From the NCBI RefSeq assembly GCF_900114835.1, contig NZ_FOUJ01000001.1:1-64000 (forward strand): a stretch of 64,000 bases of DNA, given 5' to 3'. This document shows, piece by piece, positions 57,509-64,000 of the stretch. The translations under genes and the position numbers were made by a program. How positions within the stretch are numbered: the stretch's first letter is position 1; every line of letters starts with the position of its first letter. Origin of the DNA: Methanolobus profundi. GTDB lineage: Archaea; Halobacteriota; Methanosarcinia; Methanosarcinales; Methanosarcinaceae. The notes under the pieces are model-generated. The model saw nothing but the letters and a program-made list of their open reading frames with translations, was not told where the DNA came from and did not search any database.

Positions 57509-58581
57509 ACTGCCTCATAAAGTGCATTTCTGAGCTTTGGTGTTCTACCTGTCTCTTGTATCATCCATTTAAGCTCATTTGCAGGAGTGTACTCTCCATT
57601 GGTTCCACCTGATGCAAGGGTGATCTGGTCTTCTATAAGGGTGCCACCAAGATCATTGGCACCACATGACAGTGCTACTTGCGCCAGTTTCTTTCCAAGC
57701 TTGACCCAGGCTGCCTGTATATTGTCTACGTGTTTATGTAGTATTATCCTTGAAATTGCATGTATCTGAAGGTCATCAATGCCCGTTGTCATGAATTTCC
57801 CGGACCTGATCATCTCTTCTCCTATCTTGTTGTTATAAGGCATAAATGGCATGGGTATGAGCTCAGTAAAGCCTCCGGTGCGCTGTTGTATGTCCCTTAT
57901 GGTAAAGATATGGTCCAGCCTTTCCTCTATGGTCTCAACATGTCCATACATCATGGTCGAGTTTGTTCGCAGACCTGCATTATGTGATGCTTCTATTGTA
58001 TCGGCCCATTCTCCGGCTGTCAGCTTAGTAGGGCAGATTATCTTTCGGACACGGTCCACTAGTATCTCTGCGGAGGTTCCGGTCAAAGTTCCGACACCCG
58101 AATCCACAAGGATGGTGAATGCTTCATCCAGTGTCATATTGTCTCTGTTGGCTGCGTAGAATACTTCCATGGGTGAAAGGGCATGGATGTTCATGCTGGG
58201 GTAGTCTGACCTGATGGAGTCAAAGAGCTCAGCATAATAATCCATAGTCAGCTGGGGTATGTATCCGCCCTGGACACACACTTCAATAGCTCCTGAATCA
58301 TGTGCTTTCCCAACTTCTTCCAGTACATCCTCAATTGAAAGTACGTATCCCTTTTCTGTCTTGAATGCGCAGAATCCGCAGGTTCCTGAGCACATATTTG
58401 TGAGGTATATGTTCCGGTTCACAACATAGGTCACATCGTCACCTACGGCTCTGGAGCGCAGGTCATCTGCAAGAGAAAAAAGTTCAAAGGGATTTGCTTC
58501 CATCAGGATGATGGCCTCTTCTTTGCTGATATTCCCTTTGTATGCATTATCTAGTATGTCATCAGTGATTACAGAGAACAT
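57505..58581 (-). CDS. cofH1: FO synthase subunit 2, CofH paralogue 1
   Basis: A 358-residue radical SAM enzyme with CSGTCGFC near residue 63. CofH joins the tyrosine-derived fragment to the ribitylaminouracil ring precursor; CofG then closes FO, the flavin-like core of F420. A second paralogue lies next to it. It ends four bases into cofC. Confidence 0.92.
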   Translation of the reverse strand: MFSVITDDILDNAYKGNISKEEAIILMEANPFELFSLADDLRSRAVGDDVTYVVNRNIYLTNMCSGTCGFCAFKTEKGYVLSIEDVLEEVGKAHDSGAIEVCVQGGYIPQLTMDYYAELFDSIRSDYPSMNIHALSPMEVFYAANRDNMTLDEAFTILVDSGVGTLTGTSAEILVDRVRKIICPTKLTAGEWADTIEASHNAGLRTNSTMMYGHVETIEERLDHIFTIRDIQQRTGGFTELIPMPFMPYNNKIGEEMIRSGKFMTTGIDDLQIHAISRIILHKHVDNIQAAWVKLGKKLAQVALSCGANDLGGTLIEDQITLASGGTNGEYTPANELKWMIQETGRTPKLRNALYEAV

Positions 58582-58588
58582 TTTTTCC

Positions 58589-59707
58589 TCAGGCGACCTT
58601 GAGTCCCATGCGTTCCTGATCAGTGTTGATTATTGGTTTATAGGTGGTGTTCCTCTGAAGAGGCTGCCTTCCGGATGAATTGATGAACCATTCAAGTTCC
58701 TCTGCTGACATGAACTGTCCATTGGTCGAACCTGCAGACGCTGATATCTTCTCTTCCATGAGAGTTCCACCAAGGTCATTGACACCGCAATAGAGAGCTA
58801 CTTGTGCCAGTTTCTTTCCGAGTTTGACCCAGCTTGCCTGAATGTTCTTTATGTGAGTGTTAAGTATGATACGTGCAAGGGCATATAACTGAAGGTCCTG
58901 CATGCCCGGGGTTGCATATCTTCCCTGACTGATCATCTCATTGCCGATCTTGTTATTGTAGGGCATGAATGTAAGTGGTACGAACTCAAGGAAACCGCCA
59001 GTCTTTTCCTGAATATCTCTTACCAGCATGATGTGGTCGATACGCTCTTCAATGGTCTCCACATGTCCGTACATGATGGTTGCTGTTGTGTTGATGCCTG
59101 TCTGGTGTGCTTGTGTGATCACATCGACCCATTCGTCAGCCTTGAGCTTATTTGGGCATATTATGTTCCTGACTCTGTCCGACAATATCTCAGCAGCAGT
59201 CCCTGGCATTGTGTCGAGACCTGCTTCCTTGAGCATTACAAGTGCTTCACCAACTGGTATGCCACTCTGTTTAGCTGCATGGTATACTTCCATAGGTGAG
59301 AATGCATGTGTGTGTATGTGTGGGAACTCTGCTTTGACAGCTCTTATGATGTCTGTATAGAAATTGATGTCAACATTCGGTAGCAGTCCTCCCTGGATGC
59401 ATACTTCAGTGGCTCCCTGGCTTTCAGCATCTCTTACTTTTTCAAGTATCTGTGGGATGTCCATAATGTATCCTGTGTTGTCGCAGAAAGCACAGAACCC
59501 ACAGTTTGCGATACAGCGATTGGTAAAATTGATATTGCGATTGACCACATAGGTCACGGTGTCACCTACTGTCTCATAGCGTAACCTGTCAGCAAGTTCG
59601 AAGAGCTTGAAAGGCGGCACTTCCAGCAGGAAAAGCGCATCTTCTTTTGTGGTCTTGCCTTCATATGCACGTTCTATGATATCATCCGGGATAGTAGTAG
59701 GGTTCAT
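58589..59707 (-). CDS. cofH2: FO synthase subunit 2, CofH paralogue 2
   Basis: A 372-residue radical SAM enzyme with CIANCGFC near residue 64. It resembles cofH1 along its whole length (VTYVVNRNI, EVCIQGG, HAFSPMEV, TATIMYGHVETIEERIDHI), so the pair comes from duplication. Methanosarcina species carry two copies too. Whether both are active is not known. It lies between cofG and cofH1. Confidence 0.92.
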   Translation of the reverse strand: MNPTTIPDDIIERAYEGKTTKEDALFLLEVPPFKLFELADRLRYETVGDTVTYVVNRNINFTNRCIANCGFCAFCDNTGYIMDIPQILEKVRDAESQGATEVCIQGGLLPNVDINFYTDIIRAVKAEFPHIHTHAFSPMEVYHAAKQSGIPVGEALVMLKEAGLDTMPGTAAEILSDRVRNIICPNKLKADEWVDVITQAHQTGINTTATIMYGHVETIEERIDHIMLVRDIQEKTGGFLEFVPLTFMPYNNKIGNEMISQGRYATPGMQDLQLYALARIILNTHIKNIQASWVKLGKKLAQVALYCGVNDLGGTLMEEKISASAGSTNGQFMSAEELEWFINSSGRQPLQRNTTYKPIINTDQERMGLKVA

Positions 59708-59755
59708 ATTTTTTCTCCGTTACTTATCTTTATATTTAAATTGTGTGCCCCACAC

Positions 59756-60742
59756 TCATGTTCTGCGATAGCCATCCTCATCTGCAAAGCTTTCGATGAG
59801 GTCTTTCAGGGTATCGCTGTACCACCCCTTCTTAATGTATTGTGGATATATCGGAAGCCTCTCCTTAAGAGGCACTTCGCGTACCATTTCTTTCAGCTCG
59901 GATACACTTGGCCACTCTGTCTCAGGATTGATCCAGTCCTTGGTCGTAGGTGATATCCCTCCAAGGTCGCTGGCACCACACTGTATCAGGACATAAGGGT
60001 CGATCAGATTAGGTGCTACCTGAATAGCCACATCTTCGGGAAGTATCTCCCTTGCGATAAGGATCATCTGCATCATCTCCTCTTCAGTAGGTGCAGGCAT
60101 ATCTGCCATGGGCGTATCTGGTTTAGGAGTGAAGTTCTGTATGATGACCTCCTGTATGTGACCATACTCTTCGTGTATCTCTGTAATTGCCAGGAGGGAA
60201 TTTATCCTGTCATCAAGGGTTTCGCCAATTCCGATGAGAAGACCTGTGGTAAATGGTATGTTCAGATCACCTGCATAGCGTATTGTCTTGATCCTCTGTG
60301 ACGGTACCTTTCCGGGAGACCCATGGTGCGCTGCAAGGTCTGCAGTCGTTTCGAGCATCAGCCCCATGCTGGCGTTCAATGGTTTTAGCTTTTCCATTTC
60401 TGTGTAGTTCAATACACCTGCATTGGTATGTGGCAGAAGACCATTATCAATGGCGATCCTGCATAGTTCGCAGATATAATCCACAGTATTGGAATATCCA
60501 AGTTCATTAAGCCATTCCTTATATTCAGGAACTTCTTCCGCGTATTCCCCAAAAGTAAAAAGAACTTCTGTACATCCTGCTTTTTTCCCCTGTTCAAGTA
60601 TAGGGATGATCTCCTCTATCTTCATTAATTTAGCCTCGGGATCATGAGGCTCACGTCTGAAAGTGCAATACCCACATTTGTTGCGGCAGACGTTTGTTAC
60701 TGGTATGAAGACATTTTTGCAGAATGTTACATATTCATTCAT
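59756..60742 (-). CDS. cofG: FO synthase subunit 1, CofG
   Basis: A 328-residue radical SAM enzyme with CRNKCGYC near residue 19, and the family segments VPVTNVCRNK, EVLFTFGE, PHTNAGVLNYTEMEKLKPLNASMGLMLE, and QCGASDLGGISPTTKDWINPE. It finishes the deazaflavin ring of FO. It is the first of the four cof genes. Confidence 0.94.
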   Translation of the reverse strand: MNEYVTFCKNVFIPVTNVCRNKCGYCTFRREPHDPEAKLMKIEEIIPILEQGKKAGCTEVLFTFGEYAEEVPEYKEWLNELGYSNTVDYICELCRIAIDNGLLPHTNAGVLNYTEMEKLKPLNASMGLMLETTADLAAHHGSPGKVPSQRIKTIRYAGDLNIPFTTGLLIGIGETLDDRINSLLAITEIHEEYGHIQEVIIQNFTPKPDTPMADMPAPTEEEMMQMILIAREILPEDVAIQVAPNLIDPYVLIQCGASDLGGISPTTKDWINPETEWPSVSELKEMVREVPLKERLPIYPQYIKKGWYSDTLKDLIESFADEDGYRRT

Positions 60743-60807
60743 AATTAGTTTCCTGATTGGATCCGCAATTACATAAGTCTATTTACTTATCGTTTTTATA
60801 AGGCCAG

Positions 60808-62088
60808 TTATATCAAAATATCCTGCATAGAGTTCCTGATACCCAGTGCGATCCCTTCTACTTCGATACCACCTTTGCCTTTTGCTCCATCTCCTACTAC
60901 ATATAGGTTTGGTATCGGTGTCTTGTTCTTGATATCTGCACCAGATGGGGATCTGTTCACTGGCCAGTCGTTGGAATATGATTGTATGAGGAGTACTTCG
61001 TATTCCTTTCCTGCAAATATGTCCTTAAGATCCTCAAGTCCAAGTTCTATCTCTCTGTCAAGGTCTTTCATATCATCCCAGTGTACACATTGATGCGCCA
61101 TTGTAAGGTGTTTACCTTCTGGTGCAAGGCTTGGATCGACATTTGTGACCTCATTTATTCCGTTCACTCTCTTTGCATAAGGTGTGAGCAGTACTCCGCC
61201 ATGGCCGATAAGTGGTTTGTCGGATGACAGGCAGATCTTGATGCCTGCCGATGGCTTCAGTTCACTGGCTCTCTTTGCATAGTTATCAACACCTTCAACA
61301 CCTGTATCCTCACCGATCAGCTTTGCTGTTGCAGGGTGTCCTATGTCACTTAATACAAGGTCTGCGTTGTGTACTTCTCCGTCGACAATGATGCCTGTGA
61401 CCTTTCCGTCTTCCACTTTAAGTTCACTTACTTCTGCGGAGGTGTATATGGTCCCTCCATTTGCTCTTACAACATCTGCAAGTGCATCTGTGATCGCCTT
61501 ACAGCCACCCATTGGTACTCCTGGTCCGCCAAAGTGGTAAAGGTTCTCTATTATCGCAAAACCTTCTTCAACTGGTACATCTGCGGCTCTGAGGCTCAAT
61601 GCCCATCCAAAGAATGCATCTGAGATGCGGTATGTCCAGTCCTGGGCAATGTGTTCTCTGCACCATTGTTCAAAGGATCTTCCTGATGGAGGGTTCTTTC
61701 TGGTGCTTATAACATAGTATATCAGTTTGATACGGTTAATTATTGAGAATGGTGTCTTGAAATCCTCAAAAAGGAGGTCCTTATGCCCATATTTATAGTC
61801 AGTATCTCCTCTTTTCCTTGGTATCCTTATGACCGCAACAGGTTTTTTGCGCACGATCTCTACATTAACACCAACGTCTTTGAGGAGTTGTGCCAGCGGA
61901 CCTGTCGGACCATGTGGCAGCATATGTAGTGCTCCGGTGCTTAGCTGAAATCCTTTATGATCGAAGTTTGTGAACCTTCCGCCGATCACGGGAAGACGTT
62001 CAAATACCTCTACATCATATCCTTCCTTTGATAACTTAGCCGCGCTAAGCAATCCTCCAAGACCTGAACCGATTATTATTGCTTTCAT
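60808..62088 (-). CDS. FAD-dependent CrtI/phytoene-desaturase-like oxidoreductase
   Basis: A 426-residue flavoprotein: the FAD motif AIIIGSGLGGLLSAAKLSKEGYDVEVFERLPVIGGR at the start and the C-terminal FAD motif LYVVGDGAKGKGGIEVEGIALG. It belongs to the CrtI/CrtISO-like amine oxidase-fold family, whose members desaturate, saturate or isomerise isoprenoids. No carotenoid genes are nearby. GAGG stands six bases before ATG 62088, which overlaps the end of the ferredoxin gene; the frame extends 12 codons further into it. The substrate is unknown; an isoprenoid is the best guess. Confidence 0.85.
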   Translation of the reverse strand: MKAIIIGSGLGGLLSAAKLSKEGYDVEVFERLPVIGGRFTNFDHKGFQLSTGALHMLPHGPTGPLAQLLKDVGVNVEIVRKKPVAVIRIPRKRGDTDYKYGHKDLLFEDFKTPFSIINRIKLIYYVISTRKNPPSGRSFEQWCREHIAQDWTYRISDAFFGWALSLRAADVPVEEGFAIIENLYHFGGPGVPMGGCKAITDALADVVRANGGTIYTSAEVSELKVEDGKVTGIIVDGEVHNADLVLSDIGHPATAKLIGEDTGVEGVDNYAKRASELKPSAGIKICLSSDKPLIGHGGVLLTPYAKRVNGINEVTNVDPSLAPEGKHLTMAHQCVHWDDMKDLDREIELGLEDLKDIFAGKEYEVLLIQSYSNDWPVNRSPSGADIKNKTPIPNLYVVGDGAKGKGGIEVEGIALGIRNSMQDILI

Positions 62089-62089
62089 C

Positions 62090-62245
62090 CTATGCCTCAA
62101 TTGCCTTGACCGGACAGTATGCAATGCATGTCCCGCAATCCACGCATGCGGATGTCATTGTTGCCTTTCCCCTTACTTCAATGGCATCGAAGTTACAAAA
62201 CGCAGTGCATTGACCGCATCCTACACAGTTTTCATTCACTCTCAT
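62090..62245 (-). CDS. Short 2[4Fe-4S] ferredoxin, partner of the CrtI-like flavoprotein
   Basis: A 51-residue ferredoxin (CVGCGQCTAFCNF and CVDCGTCIAYCPV). Its TAG stop is at 62092-62090 and the next gene starts at 62088, so the two are coupled. It is the first gene of the cofG-to-GGR run. The pairing with a flavoprotein mirrors the ferredoxin-GGR pair at the other end. Confidence 0.85.
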   Translation of the reverse strand: MRVNENCVGCGQCTAFCNFDAIEVRGKATMTSACVDCGTCIAYCPVKAIEA

Positions 62246-62433
62246 AGTATATTCACCGGATTTCATTGTATAAGGTTTTCAACAATAAAAAGCCTTATTG
62301 TTCTCTTTTTCTTCTCGATTGATAAATGCTGGTTCGTTTTTTGAGTGATATTTTTTCAACTAGTGTACTAATATTGATCATTTCGCCGGTCAAACAGAAA
62401 TATTTATTATTATAGACATATAATTATATTATC

Positions 62434-62883
62434 ATGGATGAAGTTGACCTTGCGATTTTGGAACATCTATGCAAGAATTCAAGGATGCACAGCACGGAGA
62501 TCGCAACTGATCTGGACCTGGCGACCTCTACAGTGCATAAAAGAATAGAGAAGATGCGTGAAGTGGGTACGATCAAGGAGTTCACCGTCAAGGTAGATAC
62601 TGCAGAAGTAGGGCTCAATGTTACTACTTTCATAGGTGTTAATATAGAACAGAACAAAAGGATCAATATATTGAACCGATTGAAGACCATTGATGATGTA
62701 CTCGAGATCTACGAGCTTCTTGAGCCATATGATCTTCTTTTGAAAGTAAGGACATTTGATATTCACTCGCTGAAGGAGAATGTTCTCCAGGTTATCGGAA
62801 ATATGGATGGAGTAAAGGATTCTCAGAGTATACTGACAACTAAATGTCACAAAGAGAGAAGTTGTACTATTCTTCGTAAATAA
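62434..62883 (+). CDS. Lrp/AsnC family transcription regulator
   Basis: A 149-residue regulator: an N-terminal helix-turn-helix (STEIATDLDLATSTVHKRIEKM) and a C-terminal ligand-binding RAM-like domain from about residue 65. It is divergent from the ferredoxin-cof run, which it may control; the shared region of 188 bases is A+T-rich with TATA-like TATTTATTATTATA near 62400. A TATA element lies close to the start, so the leader is short. Confidence 0.9.
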   Translation: MDEVDLAILEHLCKNSRMHSTEIATDLDLATSTVHKRIEKMREVGTIKEFTVKVDTAEVGLNVTTFIGVNIEQNKRINILNRLKTIDDVLEIYELLEPYDLLLKVRTFDIHSLKENVLQVIGNMDGVKDSQSILTTKCHKERSCTILRK

Positions 62884-62972
62884 TGACTTCGCACCACCAC
62901 TATAATGATTATTCATTAAGAATATTGGGAATCTATATATAGTTACAGATCAGTTTACTTTTAGGTGGACTT

Positions 62973-63389
62973 ATGAAGAAAGAAGTGATCCAGGTAGTCT
63001 CCAGGGACAACGGAGAGTTGACGTCTAAGAAGGTCAAAGCTGCACCGTATGAATTCACCATGGCCACACGTGCTAAATGGGAGATGGTGATCTCTAATGA
63101 GAATATGGAGATCCGTGCAGGTGAATTCAAGAAGGTCAATGTGAAAGAGATCCCTCTTGATCCGGACATGGTTGCGCTTCCATGTACATTCTCTCACCAT
63201 GCAGTGGTCTCGCTGATCAAGGTAGGTGCCAAGGGTGGTGCCAAACCTGTGGATAGTGAGCGTATTATAAACTCTGCATATGTGCTGGGTCAGGAAAGCG
63301 GAAAGATAAGGGAGGGGGACCTGCTGGCAGTGCTCAATATCTTCCCTATAATGTTCACTCGTGAGGCTATGACCCCACGTTCTCTTTGA
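62973..63389 (+). CDS. DUF22 family protein
   Basis: A 138-residue protein resembling DUF22, found in methanogens and Archaeoglobus. The end GKIREGDLLAVLNIFPIMF is a conserved-looking segment, and the body is beta-rich. No catalytic motif is seen. It is followed 18 bases later by the zinc protein. Confidence 0.72.
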   Translation: MKKEVIQVVSRDNGELTSKKVKAAPYEFTMATRAKWEMVISNENMEIRAGEFKKVNVKEIPLDPDMVALPCTFSHHAVVSLIKVGAKGGAKPVDSERIINSAYVLGQESGKIREGDLLAVLNIFPIMFTREAMTPRSL

Positions 63390-63407
63390 GGATACGGAGT
63401 GGTATAA

Positions 63408-63914
63408 ATGGAAACTTGTGTTATATGCGGAGAACTGCAGGATTCCAGGCATTATGACGGATATAATATCTGTACTACCTGTGCAGATATTATGGAAGAT
63501 GTCATGGGAGAATATTTCCTGCATACGATCTGGAAAAGTGAGCCAAGGGCACATGCGGCTTATCTGAACTATCTCAACAATACTACTGGATATGCATCTG
63601 ATTACAAGAAGCTCTCCCGTGGTTCCGATAAATATACAAATGATATAAGCGCACGTGTTTCTGATGCACTGATAAAGGCGACCGATCGTTCATCTAATAA
63701 ACGATACATCGAGCACATGCAGAAGGTCATTGAGTGGCTAAAGGCAACACCACACTTCTATCATTCCTATTTCAAGGAATACTATGTATGTCCTGGATGT
63801 GATGCATCCATATTTGATAAGTATACGCGTAAGGATGTTGGTGATTGGATGGTGATATCTTGTTCTGAGTGTGATTCGGTCATCAAGAAGTATTTCTCAC
63901 CGAAAAGTATCTGA
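63408..63914 (+). CDS. Hypothetical protein with two zinc-ribbon-like cysteine sets
   Basis: A 168-residue protein. The N-terminus has ETCVICGE and ICTTCAD, the C-terminus YVCPGCD and SCSECDS, so two separate zinc sites flank a helical centre (about 30-125). No family is recognised. It probably shares a transcript with the DUF22 gene. The 86 bases to the window end hold only a U-rich terminator-like stretch. Confidence 0.75.
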   Translation: METCVICGELQDSRHYDGYNICTTCADIMEDVMGEYFLHTIWKSEPRAHAAYLNYLNNTTGYASDYKKLSRGSDKYTNDISARVSDALIKATDRSSNKRYIEHMQKVIEWLKATPHFYHSYFKEYYVCPGCDASIFDKYTRKDVGDWMVISCSECDSVIKKYFSPKSI

Positions 63915-64000
63915 TCAACTTTTTTCTTTTCCTTAATTTTTCCGGGACAATTGATCATTGGATATCTTGTATTCATTTCTGTGCCGGGGCAAGATCTTCA

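Overview
The window comes from a methylotrophic, cytochrome-containing methanogenic archaeon, most likely of the Methanosarcinaceae (Methanolobus/Methanococcoides-like; the genus cannot be fixed by eye). The reasons are a complete archaeal A1Ao ATP synthase operon in the order H-I-K-E-C-F-A-B-D-G, coenzyme F420 genes (cofC, two cofH, cofG), methanofuran genes (mfnD/F/E), the archaeal siroheme-to-heme route (ahbA/B/D), archaeal-lipid geranylgeranyl reductase, c-type cytochrome genes, archaeosortase-type C-terminal signals, TATA-type promoters and moderate A+T content. A multiheme cytochrome gene interrupted by one in-frame TAG fits a lineage that can decode UAG as pyrrolysine.

Layout. 1-0.15 kb: 5S rRNA, the end of an rRNA operon. 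0.5-9.5 kb: a dicarboxylate/amino-acid symporter, a NYN-domain protein, a phage-shock-type envelope-stress module (pspA-pspAA facing htpX-pspAB), a permuted GTPase, a ferredoxin-nitroreductase fusion, a receiver-PAS-PAS histidine kinase and a cytosine-deaminase-like enzyme. 9.6-12.6 kb: a truncated methyltransferase corrinoid protein, a U32 protein, feoA with an operator-like leader, and a PEF-CTERM surface protein. 12.8-21.7 kb: one long minus-strand run, ahbD-ahbA-ahbB-sirC-hemA-hemB-hemL-hemC-pyrD-pyrK, joining heme and pyrimidine synthesis. 21.9-24.5 kb: ccmD-like, ccmE, a polyprenyl synthase and a radical SAM protein. 24.7-33.2 kb: the A1Ao ATP synthase operon. 33.2-43.9 kb: peroxiredoxin, FetAB-type ABC exporter, DUF1638, cupin, a relic possibly from a transposase, a K+/H+ antiporter-like protein, a winged-helix regulator, the amber-interrupted decaheme cytochrome, an RGG/zinc-ribbon protein, EF-1beta and a small zinc protein. 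44-46.6 kb: methanofuran genes. 47-54.4 kb: a membrane protein, grpE-dnaK-dnaJ, trkA-trkH. 54.4-62.2 kb: a methyltransferase, then a minus-strand run ferredoxin / CrtI-like flavoprotein / cofG / cofH2 / cofH1 / cofC / ferredoxin / GGR. 62.4-63.9 kb: an Lrp regulator, a DUF22 protein and a zinc protein.

How it fits together. Much of the window serves membrane energetics: heme synthesis, an archaeal-type CcmE, a multiheme surface cytochrome, a prenyl synthase that might make a quinone-like or methanophenazine side chain, the ATP synthase, and K+ transport. The most striking observations are the in-frame TAG in the decaheme cytochrome (41158-42528), the prenyl-synthase/radical-SAM pair beside ccmD/ccmE, a stable hairpin directly after the ATP synthase c-subunit gene, and several genes too short or oddly started for routine gene callers (ahaG, a ccmD-like gene with a possible AUA start, two small metal-binding proteins, trkH with a probable CUG start). 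No CRISPR array, intact insertion sequence, tRNA gene or replication origin was recognised.
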